Part shown: piece after piece, positions 17,091 through 24,891 of the stretch
Numbering within the stretch: position 1 is the stretch's first letter
Layout of the letters: every line of letters begins with the position of its first letter
DNA from: Viridibacterium sp047600765
Lineage (GTDB): Bacteria > Pseudomonadota > Gammaproteobacteria > Burkholderiales > Rhodocyclaceae
Assembly: GCA_047600765.1 (NCBI GenBank)
Contig: JASGKF010000002.1
Location: 434,001 to 498,000, forward strand
Direction: 5' to 3'
DNA: 64,000 nt
The notes under the pieces: generated by a model
What the model was told of the DNA's origin: nothing
The model's input: only the letters and a program-made list of their open reading frames with translations
Databases searched by the model: none
Program-made: the position numbers and the translations under genes

Positions 17091-18008
17091 TCAATGCGCG
17101 GCTTCGCAGTTGAGCAGCGCTGCAGCGAGGGCATCGCTGAAGGCCCGCGTACGTGCCGGCATCAGTTTGCGACCTGGCATGACGGCCCAGATGGTGACGT
17201 CTGGCACGCGCCAGTCAGGCAGCACGCGCTCCAGCAGGCCCTTGGCCTGACGGGGCTGGGCGAAGCGATCAGTGAAGGGGGCAATGCCCAAGCCATGCAG
17301 GGCCATCTGCATGCACAGTTCGACGGCGTTCGAGGCCAGCGGACCCGCCGGCAGGCCGCTCCAGTCTTCGCCTTTGTTGCGCAGCAGTTCCCAGGGGCGC
17401 ACCTCGCCGTTGCTGCTCATCATGTGCAGGCCGGTGTGATTCAGTAGTTCATCCGGGCTCTTCGGGCGGCCATGGGCGTTGAGGTAGGCCGGGCTGGCGT
17501 AGAGGCCGCCGGGCAGGGTGGCGAGGCGGCGGGCGACGAGGGTGGCGTCGTCGGGCAGGCTGCTGGCGATGCGGATGGCGAGGTCGAACTGTTCGGAGAG
17601 CAGGTTGACGCGGCGGGCTGACAGGTCCAGCTCCAGCCGGATCTCCGGGAAGTCGGTGCAGAACTGCAGGAAGAAGCTGCTCAGTACCAGATTCTCGGAA
17701 AAGCCTGGTGGCAGCGACACGCGCAGGCGGCCGCGCGGCGTGGCTTGGCGGTGGAGGGCGAAGGCCTGTGCGGCTTCGGCCTCTTCGAGCAGGCGGCGGG
17801 CGTGTTCCAGCACGCCATTGCCGAAGTCAGTGAGCGAGAGCTGACGAGTACTGCGGGCGAGCAGGCGTTCGCCGAGCCGGGTCTCGAGGGCGGCGAGGCG
17901 GCGCGAAACGGTGGATTTGGGCAGGCCCACGCGCTCGGCAGCGCGGGTGAAGCTGCCGGCTTCGACCACGCGGGCGAAGAGCAGCAGGTCGTTGGCGTCG
18001 AGTTCCAT
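17091..18008 (-). CDS. LysR-family transcriptional regulator
   Basis: The 305-residue protein has an N-terminal winged HTH (about 5-62; motif S-F-T-R-A-A-E-R-V-G-L-P-K-S-T-V-S) and a LysR effector-binding domain from residue 90. It belongs to the large CrgA/AaeR-like group that often sits divergently beside quinone or azo-reductase genes. The start at 18008 has GGAAAGG six bases upstream; another ATG two codons earlier is too close to that site. It faces azoR across a 152-base region containing a perfect LysR-style dyad, so it most likely controls azoR, the downstream pirin gene and itself. Confidence 0.9.
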   Translation of the reverse strand: MELDANDLLLFARVVEAGSFTRAAERVGLPKSTVSRRLAALETRLGERLLARSTRQLSLTDFGNGVLEHARRLLEEAEAAQAFALHRQATPRGRLRVSLPPGFSENLVLSSFFLQFCTDFPEIRLELDLSARRVNLLSEQFDLAIRIASSLPDDATLVARRLATLPGGLYASPAYLNAHGRPKSPDELLNHTGLHMMSSNGEVRPWELLRNKGEDWSGLPAGPLASNAVELCMQMALHGLGIAPFTDRFAQPRQAKGLLERVLPDWRVPDVTIWAVMPGRKLMPARTRAFSDALAAALLNCEAAH

Positions 18009-18030
18009 GGGCATCCTTTCCAGCCGCGAA

Positions 18031-18056
18031 GCATTGTTGCGAGAGTGGAACAATGC
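18031..18056. promoter_or_regulatory. LysR-type operator between the regulator and azoR
   Basis: GCATTGTT and AACAATGC are perfect complements separated by ten bases. The T-N11-A core expected of LysR sites is contained in it. The position, 23 bases before the regulator start and about 105 before azoR, fits autorepression and activation of azoR. Confidence 0.65.
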
Positions 18057-18160
18057 TATCCATTTTGACGCCTTCCGGCCCGTTTTTCGCAGGACTAGAG
18101 TTCATCCATCGCAGCAAGGTTTCCATCCCGACGCTGCTTCTGCCCGAACGGAGAACCACC

Positions 18161-18757
18161 ATGAACATCCTGCAAATCAACGCCAGCGCCCGTAGCGAAG
18201 GCTCCCAATCCACCCTGCTCGCCAATGAAGTCGTGGCCCATCTTCTCGACGCGCATCCCGATGCACACCATGTCGTGCGTGACCTGGCCCGCAACCCGAT
18301 CCCGGTGCTGGACGAAGCTGCGCTTGGCGCGCTCTTCACGCCGGCCGAGCAACGTACGCCGGAACAAGCTGCTCGCGTCGCCATCGACGACGCCGCGATT
18401 GCTGAAATCCAGGCGGCCAACGTCCTGGTGCTGGGTGTGCCGATGTACAACTTCGGCGTGCCGGTGCAGCTCAAGGCCTGGATCGACGCCATCTCGCGGG
18501 CCCGTGTGACCTTCCAGTACACCGCCAACGGCCCTGAAGGCCTGCTGACAGGCAAGAAGGTGTACGTGGTCCTCGCTCGCGGTGGTCTCTATCGCGATAC
18601 GCCGGCCGATTCGCAAGTGCCTTACCTGCGCGCCGTGCTGGGCTTCCTCGGCATGAAGGATGTGGAGTTCATCTATGCTGAAGGCCTTGCGATGGGCGAA
18701 GAGGCAGCCGCCAAGGCGATTGCTGCGGCACGCCGTGATATCGAAGCCATTGCCTGA
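18161..18757 (+). CDS. azoR: FMN-dependent NADH-azoreductase
   Basis: This cytoplasmic flavoprotein of 198 residues reduces quinones and azo compounds with NADH. The flavodoxin-like fold is seen in the N-terminal N-A-S-A-R-S-E-G-S phosphate-binding loop, V-P-M-Y-N-F-G-V-P around residue 95-103 and the A-R-G-G loop near 144. Length matches AzoR/AcpD. It is the first gene rightward from the LysR regulator and is followed by pirin after a short repeat. Induction by electrophiles or quinones is known for such pairs and likely here. Confidence 0.93.
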   Translation: MNILQINASARSEGSQSTLLANEVVAHLLDAHPDAHHVVRDLARNPIPVLDEAALGALFTPAEQRTPEQAARVAIDDAAIAEIQAANVLVLGVPMYNFGVPVQLKAWIDAISRARVTFQYTANGPEGLLTGKKVYVVLARGGLYRDTPADSQVPYLRAVLGFLGMKDVEFIYAEGLAMGEEAAAKAIAAARRDIEAIA

Positions 18758-18767
18758 GTGTTGCTGC

Positions 18768-18806
18768 CCTCTCCCCCAGCCCCTCTCCCGCTTGCGGGAG
18801 AGGGGA
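18768..18806. repeat. Short GC-rich hairpin repeat (CCCTCTCCC type)
   Basis: CCCTCTCCCG-CTTG-CGGGAGAGGG is a near-perfect hairpin preceded by a partial second copy (CCCTCTCCCCCAG). This class of sequence is scattered widely in intergenic DNA of many proteobacteria. It lies between azoR and the pirin gene and could lower read-through between them; there is no T-run. Confidence 0.7.
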
Positions 18807-18853
18807 GCCGATGGCCCATGGCAGCTGTGCTGAATGTAAAACTGGAGAACGAA

Positions 18854-19756
18854 ATGAATGCCCCCCGACTCGATACCGTCACCCGTTCGCGCGCCGTGGA
18901 GCGCCTCGTGCAGGGCATGCCGACCTCGGACGGTGCGGGCGTCAAGCTGACGCGCGTGCTGACGCAGAACCTGCAACGCCGCCTCGACCCCTTCCTTATG
19001 CTCGACGCCTTCCGCAACGAGAATCCCGAGGACTACATGGGCGGCTTTCCCGATCACCCGCACCGCGGCTTCGAGACCGTCACCTACATGCTCGCCGGCC
19101 GCATGCGTCACCACGACAGCACCGGCAACGAAGGCTTGCTGGGCCCCGGCGGTGCGCAGTGGATGACCACGGGCAGCGGCCTCATCCACTCCGAATTGCC
19201 GGAGCAGGAAGACGGCCTCATGGAAGGCTTCCAGCTGTGGGTGAACCTGCCGGCGAAGAACAAGATGATCGCGCCGTTCTATCGCGACATCCCGACCGAC
19301 CACATCCCGGAATTCACCACCGCGGGTGCAGAAGGTGGCGGTGTGACGGTGCGCGTGATTGCAGGCGAAAGCCAGGGCGTGGCAGGTGCGGTACAACGGC
19401 CCGATACCGAGCCCTTGTACATCGATGTGCATCTGCCTGCGGGCGGCCGATTCAGCCAGCAATTGCCGGCGGGGCACAACGCGTTCATCTACGCCTATCG
19501 TGGCGAAGCGAGCGTGAGCGGCACGGTGGTGACGGATCGCCACATGGCCATCCTGGCCAATGATGGTGCAGACGGTGTGGTGATCGAAGCAGCGCAACCG
19601 ACGCGCGTGATCCTCATCGCCGGCAAGCCGCTCAACGAGCCCATCGCGCAGTACGGCCCCTTCGTGATGAACACCGCGGCGGAAATCCAGCAGACCCTGC
19701 AGGACTACCGCGACGGAAAGTTCGAAGCGGCGACGGTGCAGTCGCTGGCGGGTTGA
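18854..19756 (+). CDS. Pirin family protein
   Basis: The protein has 300 residues and is a bicupin. The N-terminal cupin carries the metal-binding block D-H-P-H-R-G-F-E-T-V (about 57-66) followed by H-x-D and a late E, the standard pirin Fe2+ site. Bacterial pirins can oxidise quercetin (YhhW) or bind other enzymes; the activity here is not determined. The start at 18854 has GGAG nine bases upstream. It probably belongs to the azoR transcription unit. Its stop is directly adjacent to that of the convergent lyase gene. Confidence 0.92.
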   Translation: MNAPRLDTVTRSRAVERLVQGMPTSDGAGVKLTRVLTQNLQRRLDPFLMLDAFRNENPEDYMGGFPDHPHRGFETVTYMLAGRMRHHDSTGNEGLLGPGGAQWMTTGSGLIHSELPEQEDGLMEGFQLWVNLPAKNKMIAPFYRDIPTDHIPEFTTAGAEGGGVTVRVIAGESQGVAGAVQRPDTEPLYIDVHLPAGGRFSQQLPAGHNAFIYAYRGEASVSGTVVTDRHMAILANDGADGVVIEAAQPTRVILIAGKPLNEPIAQYGPFVMNTAAEIQQTLQDYRDGKFEAATVQSLAG

Positions 19757-20719
19757 TCAGTCGCGCTTGAGCGGCCCGGCGGCCAGCAATTTCACGCTGC
19801 CGCCGAAGTGGTTGTAGGCGCAGTTCTTCGACTTGCCCGGCGCTGGCTTGCCGAGCAGCATCACCCAGCAGCGCGCGGCGTCTGACGGCAGTTTCTGCGT
19901 TACGCCCGTGCGTTGCTGGAACCACGCCGGATCGACGAGGCCGCTTTCGACGCGCGTCAGCAGCTTGCTCAGCCGGGCATCGCGGCGCGCATACCAGTCT
20001 TCGTCCTTCAGCCGCGCCAGCTCAGCCATCAGCACCAACGGGCCCAGTGCGTAGTTGTGATAGTGCAAAGCCATGCCGGCGCGATCCATTTCCATCGGCA
20101 GCGTGCCGTCGTCCTCGATGTCGCCAAGCGCCTTGTCGAACACGCTGCGCGCCTTGTCCAGATGCGCCTTGCTGTCGGTCGCGACGGCCGTGCCCATGAC
20201 GGCGAGGCCGACCCAGTAATAGTGGTTGTTGCGCTTGTGCTTGGGTGAGTCGAACAGCGCCAGCGACTGGTCGGCAATGTCCTGCATCCACGGGGCGATG
20301 TGCTTTGCTTGTTCCGGCGAAGCCAGATCACGCACCTTGAGGTAGGCGACCGACAGCCCGGCGAGCATCCATTTGCGTTCGAACTGCGCCTGCGTGTCAC
20401 CGCGCCCGTTGATCATGCGGCCCTGCATGGCGCTACCCAGCGCCCAGGCATCCAGCCAGGCGACAGCGCAGCGGCCGGCATCGAGGTCCTGCTTTTCCAG
20501 GCGCTGGTCGGCCATCCCGGCCACCTTGCGCAGGAAGTCTTCCAGCGGCGCGATGTTGTCGTGGTACTGCTTCTCCAGCGTCTTGTCGATCACGGAGTGG
20601 TGCGTGTCGGTATAGAAGGAGTTGGCCTCGATGTCGCGGATGGCGGCGGGCGCGTCAGGGCAGGCAGCCCGGGCGAGCAGGGGAAATACAAGCGCGGCGC
20701 AGAGCAGGGGGCGGAACAT
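19757..20719 (-). CDS. Alginate lyase-like periplasmic protein (AlgL/PL5 fold)
   Basis: The 320-residue protein begins with a signal peptide (1-18, ending A-R-A). The mature, helical part resembles poly(beta-D-mannuronate) lyases: K-H-K-R-N-N-H-Y-Y-W-V near residue 175 corresponds to the N-N-H-S-Y-W catalytic block of AlgL, with a later Tyr/His region (A-L-H-Y-H-N-Y-A). The PL5 enzyme cleaves mannuronate-rich polymers by beta-elimination in the periplasm. No alginate synthesis genes are nearby, so it may be catabolic or act on a related uronan. The start at 20719 gives M-F-R-P-L-L; the ribosome-binding site is weak. Confidence 0.82.
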   Translation of the reverse strand: MFRPLLCAALVFPLLARAACPDAPAAIRDIEANSFYTDTHHSVIDKTLEKQYHDNIAPLEDFLRKVAGMADQRLEKQDLDAGRCAVAWLDAWALGSAMQGRMINGRGDTQAQFERKWMLAGLSVAYLKVRDLASPEQAKHIAPWMQDIADQSLALFDSPKHKRNNHYYWVGLAVMGTAVATDSKAHLDKARSVFDKALGDIEDDGTLPMEMDRAGMALHYHNYALGPLVLMAELARLKDEDWYARRDARLSKLLTRVESGLVDPAWFQQRTGVTQKLPSDAARCWVMLLGKPAPGKSKNCAYNHFGGSVKLLAAGPLKRD

Positions 20720-21181
20720 GCGGGTCGTCCAGAGGTCAGAAGCCAAGCCGCACCATAGCCTTTCCGCGCCAGGCGGATCGTGCGGCGGTTGTGACAAATT
20801 GTGGCCTGATCTGCAAAACTCGCGAAAAACACTTGGTGTTTGGCGGCTTTTGTGGAATGATGCGCGGCCTTGTGCAATGCATCAGCGCACAAGCCAAGCA
20901 AGTCCATAAGAGCAACACCCCCTGTAGCATCGTCCCCAGCGGGTTCCCGGCAACACATTGAGGAACCCAGATCTTGCGGCCCGTCCTGCCGCACTTTCCG
21001 TCTGTTGGTCGATGTTTTGTGACCAACAATGGCCCCCGAAAAGCGGAGTGGCCCAGACGGAGCGCTACCAATCGCCTCCAGTCCGCACGCGCCAGCAAGA
21101 CGGCGCATGGAATGCATTTGCCTGTGCACTGCACAGGGCAAGCGACGCGTTCGGGCTGAGCAGTGATTGCAGCGGCATGAC
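20720..21181. other. Gene-free stretch upstream of rhlE
   Basis: This region of 462 bases between the divergent lyase and helicase genes has no coding sequence that I accept. Its right half holds paired hairpins (described separately) and probably the helicase promoter and long leader. I could not assign -35/-10 boxes with confidence. Confidence 0.5.
20941..21060 (+). promoter_or_regulatory. Structured 5' leader of the RhlE gene
   Basis: Two hairpins lie in the 240 bases before the start codon. The first is GGGTTCC (20941-20947) with GGAACCC (20962-20968). The second is CCGTCTG (20998-21004) with CAGACGG (21054-21060), enclosing an inner TTGGTC/GACCAA stem (21005-21026). Long structured leaders are common before cold-inducible or autoregulated DEAD-box helicase genes, so this may be an RNA control element. 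Confidence 0.45.
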
Positions 21182-23230
21182 ATGAGCAACACTGAAGCAA
21201 ACCTCAACAACGAATCCCAGCCCAGCGCCATCGACGCGATTGCGGCTTTCGCTGCGCAAGACGCCGCCCAGGATTCCGCCCCCGCGGCCGCACCGGTTTC
21301 CGGTTTCGCCGCCTTCAACCTGGCACCGCAACTGATGCGTGCCATTGAAGGTCTGGGCTTCACCCAGCCGACGCCCGTGCAGGCACAGGCCATCCCGGCC
21401 GCGATGAAGGGCGGCGACTGGATGGTCAGCAGCCAGACCGGTAGTGGCAAGACGGCAGCCTTCCTGATCCCCGCACTGAACGTGCTGATGGGTGCCGAGC
21501 ACTCGCAGCTCAACGCCTTCCTCGGCCCGCGCGTGCTGGTGCTGTGCCCGACGCGCGAACTGGCACAACAAGTGGCTCAGGACGCCATCGACCTCGTGCG
21601 TCATGCACGTGGCATCCGCATTGCCACCGTCGTCGGTGGCATGCCCTTCGGCAAGCAGATCCAGTCGCTCAAGGGCGCATCGGTGGTGATCGCCACGCCG
21701 GGCCGCCTGCTCGACCTGGCCAACCGTCGTGTCCTGCGCATGGACCACACGGCAGCGCTGATCGTCGACGAAGCCGACCGCATGCTGGACCTCGGCTTTG
21801 CCGAAGACCTCGAAGCCATCCACAAGCTGTGCGAAGGCCGTTCGCAGACCATGATGTTCTCGGCCACGTTTGCGCCGCGCATCATGCAACTCGCTTCGCG
21901 CCTGATGAACGAACCCGGCCGCCTCGAACTGGCGTCCGCAGCGGACAAGCACGCTGACATTGCCCAGACCCTGCACTGGGTCGACGGTTTTGCGCACAAG
22001 CGCAAGCTGCTCGACCACTGGCTGCGTGATGCCAACATCGAACAAGCCATCATCTTCACCAGCACCCAGGCCGATGCCGACACGCTGGCTGACGAGCTGG
22101 AAGCCGAAGGCCACAGCGCCGCAGCCCTGCACGGCGCCATGCCGCAGGCTGTGCGTAACCGCCGCCTGAAGAGCCTGCGCGACGGCCGCATCCGCGTGCT
22201 GGTCGCCACTGACGTGGCCGCCCGTGGCATCGACGTGCCGACCATCTCGCACGTCATCAACTACGGTCTGCCGATGAAGGCTGAAGACTACGTGCACCGC
22301 ATCGGCCGTACCGGCCGTGCTGGTCGTAGTGGCACCGCCGTGACGCTGGCCGAGCACCGTGATCGTCCGAAGATCATGGCCATCGAGCGTTACACGCAAC
22401 AACGTTTCAACCCCAGCGTCATCGCTGGTCTGGAACCCACGCCGCGCGCACCGCGTGGTGACCGTCCGCAACGCAGCTTCGGCGACAAGCCGCGCAGCTT
22501 TGGTGATCGCCCGCGCTTCGGCAACAGCGACGGTCCGCGCCGCGAGTTCTCGGATCGTCCGCGCCGTGAGTTCTCTGATCGCCCGGCACGTGAGTTCGGT
22601 GATCGTCCCCAGCGTGATTTTGGTGATCGTCCGCAACGCGATTTCGGCGATCGCCCGCAGCGTGATTTCGCGGACCGTCCGCCGCGCAGCTTTGGTGACG
22701 CACCGCGTCGCTTCGAAGAGCGCCCGCGCACTGATGGCGAGCGTCCGCGTTTTGACAACGATCGCCCGCGTCGCGAATTCAACGCCGAAGACAGCCGCCC
22801 GCGTCGTTTCGAGGGTGACTCGCGTCCGCCGCGTCGTTTCGATAGCGAAGCACCGCGTCGTTCCTTCAGCGGCGATGGCGATAGCCGTCCGCGTTTCCAG
22901 CCGCGTGGCGAGGGTAGCTCCGACGCACCACGTCGCAGCTTTGGCGATGCACCGCGTCGTGACTTCGGTGATCGTCCGCGCCCGCAAGGTGGTTTCAATG
23001 ACAGTCGCCCGCGTCCCGCAGGTGGTGGTGATTCGCGCCCGGCGCGCAGCTTCGGTGACAGCCGTCCGCAGCGCGATTTCTCAGGTGACTCGCGTCCCGC
23101 ACGCAGCTTTGCCGATTCGCGTCCGCAAGGCGGCTATTCCGCTGGTAGCGCTGACAGCCGTCCGCGTCCGGCTGGTGGTGACTCGCGCCCGGCACCGCGC
23201 AAGCAGTTCTCGCGTCGCGATGACCGCTGA
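21182..23230 (+). CDS. rhlE: DEAD-box RNA helicase, RhlE-like with long repetitive tail
   Basis: The 682-residue ATP-dependent RNA helicase has a complete core (about 35-415): F-x-x-P-T-P-V-Q Q-motif, T-G-S-G-K-T, P-T-R-E-L, D-E-A-D, S-A-T and H-R-I-G-R-T-G-R. The last 265 residues are low-complexity, built of repeated D-R-P-x-R-x-F, D-S-R-P and G-D-x-P-R-R units rich in Arg, Asp, Pro, Phe and Gly. Such tails bind RNA and drive condensate formation. The family acts in ribosome assembly and mRNA turnover. The ATG at 21182 overlaps an upstream in-frame start by five codons. A strong bidirectional terminator follows. Confidence 0.93.
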   Translation: MSNTEANLNNESQPSAIDAIAAFAAQDAAQDSAPAAAPVSGFAAFNLAPQLMRAIEGLGFTQPTPVQAQAIPAAMKGGDWMVSSQTGSGKTAAFLIPALNVLMGAEHSQLNAFLGPRVLVLCPTRELAQQVAQDAIDLVRHARGIRIATVVGGMPFGKQIQSLKGASVVIATPGRLLDLANRRVLRMDHTAALIVDEADRMLDLGFAEDLEAIHKLCEGRSQTMMFSATFAPRIMQLASRLMNEPGRLELASAADKHADIAQTLHWVDGFAHKRKLLDHWLRDANIEQAIIFTSTQADADTLADELEAEGHSAAALHGAMPQAVRNRRLKSLRDGRIRVLVATDVAARGIDVPTISHVINYGLPMKAEDYVHRIGRTGRAGRSGTAVTLAEHRDRPKIMAIERYTQQRFNPSVIAGLEPTPRAPRGDRPQRSFGDKPRSFGDRPRFGNSDGPRREFSDRPRREFSDRPAREFGDRPQRDFGDRPQRDFGDRPQRDFADRPPRSFGDAPRRFEERPRTDGERPRFDNDRPRREFNAEDSRPRRFEGDSRPPRRFDSEAPRRSFSGDGDSRPRFQPRGEGSSDAPRRSFGDAPRRDFGDRPRPQGGFNDSRPRPAGGGDSRPARSFGDSRPQRDFSGDSRPARSFADSRPQGGYSAGSADSRPRPAGGDSRPAPRKQFSRRDDR

Positions 23231-23245
23231 GTAACAAGCAGTCAA

Positions 23246-23285
23246 TAAAAACGCCGTGCTGTCGCAAGACAGCACGGCGTTTTTA
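23246..23285. terminator. Strong bidirectional terminator between rhlE and bfr
   Basis: ACGCCGTGCTGTC and GACAGCACGGCGT make a perfect 13-bp stem with a GCAA loop. AAAA precedes and TTTT follows it, so it can end both convergent transcripts. Confidence 0.95.
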
Positions 23286-23299
23286 CTTGTATCGACCGA

Positions 23300-23779
23300 T
23301 CAGGAGCCTTCGGCTTCCATCTGGGTCTGCAGGTAGTTCTGCAGGCCCACCGAGTCGATGAGACCCAGCTGGGTTTCGAGATAGTCGATGTGTTCCTCGG
23401 TGTCATCGAGGATGGTCTGCAGCACGTCGCGCGAGATGAAGTCACGTACCGATTCGCAGTGGGCAATGGCTTCTTTCAGATCGCCATGTGCGCCGCTTTC
23501 GAGCTTGAGATCGCCGGCCAGGCATTCGGGAACGTTTTCGCCGATCAGCAGCTTGCCGAGGTTCTGCAGGTTGGGCAGGCCTTCGAGCAGCAGGATGCGT
23601 TCGATGAGTTTGTCGGCGTGGTGCATTTCCTCAATGGACTCCTTGTACTCGTGCTTGCCGAGCTTTTCGAAGCCCCAGCTCTTGTAGATGCGAGCGTGGA
23701 GGAAATACTGGTTGATTGCCGTGAGTTCGTGGGTGAGCTGCCGGTTAAGCAGCTGCAAGACCTTCTTGTCGCCCTTCAT
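23300..23779 (-). CDS. bfr: Bacterioferritin
   Basis: Bfr assembles a 24-subunit heme-containing cage that oxidises and stores iron. The 159-residue sequence keeps Met52 (heme ligand) and the ferroxidase residues Glu18, Tyr25, Glu51, His54, Glu94 and His130. Counting directly, the position of the usual Glu127 is Thr (T-E-E-H at 127-130), so the second iron site may be altered or use Glu128. It overlaps the upstream bfd gene by 35 bases, giving the classical release-protein/store pair. Iron-dependent control is likely through the dyad upstream of bfd. Confidence 0.95.
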   Translation of the reverse strand: MKGDKKVLQLLNRQLTHELTAINQYFLHARIYKSWGFEKLGKHEYKESIEEMHHADKLIERILLLEGLPNLQNLGKLLIGENVPECLAGDLKLESGAHGDLKEAIAHCESVRDFISRDVLQTILDDTEEHIDYLETQLGLIDSVGLQNYLQTQMEAEGS

Positions 23780-23993
23780 GATGCGTACCCCTGGAGAAAT
23801 GCAGAACTACAGGAGCCTGAGGCGCATGAGCCGAGTTCAGTTGCCGCAGGCATGATTGTGCGCACTCGGCACAGCGGCCACATTCGGCGGCTACACCCAG
23901 TTGCTCACGCAAGTCGCGCAGACGCGTGGCGCCGGCGCTGTGCGCTGCGGCGATGTCGCGTTCGGTGACTGCGTTACATACACAAACATACAT
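23745..23993 (-). CDS. bfd: Bacterioferritin-associated ferredoxin
   Basis: Bfd carries a [2Fe-2S] cluster and passes electrons to bacterioferritin to release stored iron. The cluster cysteines are at 4, 6, 38 and 41 (M-Y-V-C-V-C and C-G-R-C), exactly the E. coli spacing. The 82-residue product has about 20 residues beyond the conserved domain, because its reading frame continues 35 bases into bfr. It is transcribed before bfr, and a Fur-like palindrome lies 59 bases upstream of its start. Confidence 0.93.
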   Translation of the reverse strand: MYVCVCNAVTERDIAAAHSAGATRLRDLREQLGVAAECGRCAECAQSCLRQLNSAHAPQAPVVLHFSRGTHHEGRQEGLAAA

Positions 23994-24051
23994 GGAAACT
24001 GACTCCGGCGATTGAACGGGGCAGGTTCGCATTGGCACTCAATCATGCAAA

Positions 24052-24066
24052 TGCGAACGGTTCGCA
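24052..24066. promoter_or_regulatory. Fur-box-like 7-1-7 palindrome upstream of bfd
   Basis: TGCGAAC-G-GTTCGCA is a perfect palindrome with the same 7-1-7 geometry as the Fur site TGATAAT-N-ATTATCA, within AAATGCGAACGGTTCGCAAT. A further half-site, GTTCGCATT (24025-24033), is inverted to it. Placement suits iron control of bfd-bfr; binding by Fur is inferred. Confidence 0.5.
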
Positions 24067-24092
24067 ATATTGTTCAGTTTAACGACCGGAAG

Positions 24093-24851
24093 TCAACGAA
24101 CTTGTGTCACAGCTTGTGACGTCTGCCAGCCGGTGTGCGCCAGGACACGCTGGAACGTTTCGTCAGGCGGACATTCGAGCCGGATGGCTTCGCCCGTGAC
24201 CGGGTGGCGCCAGCCCAGCCCGGTGCAGGCCAGCAGCAGGCGGGCCGTGCCGAACAGTTCCTGGAACAGCCGGTTGTGCTGGCCCTTGCCGTAAGTGGCG
24301 TCGCCGATGATGGGGTGGGCGATGTGCTTGAGATGGCGCCGCAGCTGGTGGCGGCGGCCGGTTTCGGGCTGCAGGCGCAGCAGGGCGTAGCGGCTGGTGG
24401 GGTAGCGGTCAACGCAGACGTCCAGCGTCAGCGTGGCGAGGCGCTGGAAGCGTGTGCGGGACTCCTGTGGCGGTGAGTCGCGGTCGTGGCCGTCTTCCTC
24501 GCGGATGCGCCGTAACGGATGGTCGATGAGGCCTGTTTCAGCCGGCCAGCCGCGCACCACGGCCATGTACTCCTTGTCGACGAGGCCCAGCTCGAACTGC
24601 TGGCTGGCAGCGGTCAGGGCTTCCTTGTTCAGGGCGAATAGCAACACGCCCGAGGTGCCGCGATCGAGCCGGTGCACGGGCCATACGTGCTGGCCGATCT
24701 GATCGCGCAGTAGCTGGATCGCGAAGCGCGTTTCGTGGCGATCCACCTCCGAGCGATGCACGAGCAGGGCTGCGGGTTTGTGGATGGTGATGAAGTGTTC
24801 ATCGCGGAAAAGTACGGGAAGTGGCGTGAGGCCAAGAGCGCTAGAATCCAC
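24093..24851 (-). CDS. truC: tRNA pseudouridine synthase, RluA family (TruC-like)
   Basis: This 252-residue enzyme converts uridine to pseudouridine. The catalytic motif H-R-L-D-R-G-T-S-G-V has Asp63, followed by the L-V-D-K-E-Y segment and a late R-R-H-Q-L-R block. There is no S4 domain, and length fits TruC, which modifies U65 of tRNA. The start is a GTG at 24851 with GGAAGG seven bases upstream. It is divergent from the first TPR-glycosyltransferase gene, with only about 40 bases between their starts. Confidence 0.88.
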   Translation of the reverse strand: MDSSALGLTPLPVLFRDEHFITIHKPAALLVHRSEVDRHETRFAIQLLRDQIGQHVWPVHRLDRGTSGVLLFALNKEALTAASQQFELGLVDKEYMAVVRGWPAETGLIDHPLRRIREEDGHDRDSPPQESRTRFQRLATLTLDVCVDRYPTSRYALLRLQPETGRRHQLRRHLKHIAHPIIGDATYGKGQHNRLFQELFGTARLLLACTGLGWRHPVTGEAIRLECPPDETFQRVLAHTGWQTSQAVTQVR

Positions 24852-24891
24852 TTCCGCCTTCCGATGACCTTTGTTTGTACACGTTCAATCG

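Noticed and set aside
21065..22987. Long leftward open frame antisense to rhlE
   Set aside because: It mirrors the codon bias of the helicase gene, is low-complexity Thr/Arg/Ala and has no family features; a shadow of the GC-rich sense gene.
22450..23220. Repeated units that could suggest a CRISPR array
   Set aside because: Units are short, in frame and encode the D-R-P-x-R-x-F tail of RhlE; there are no uniform repeats with unique spacers.
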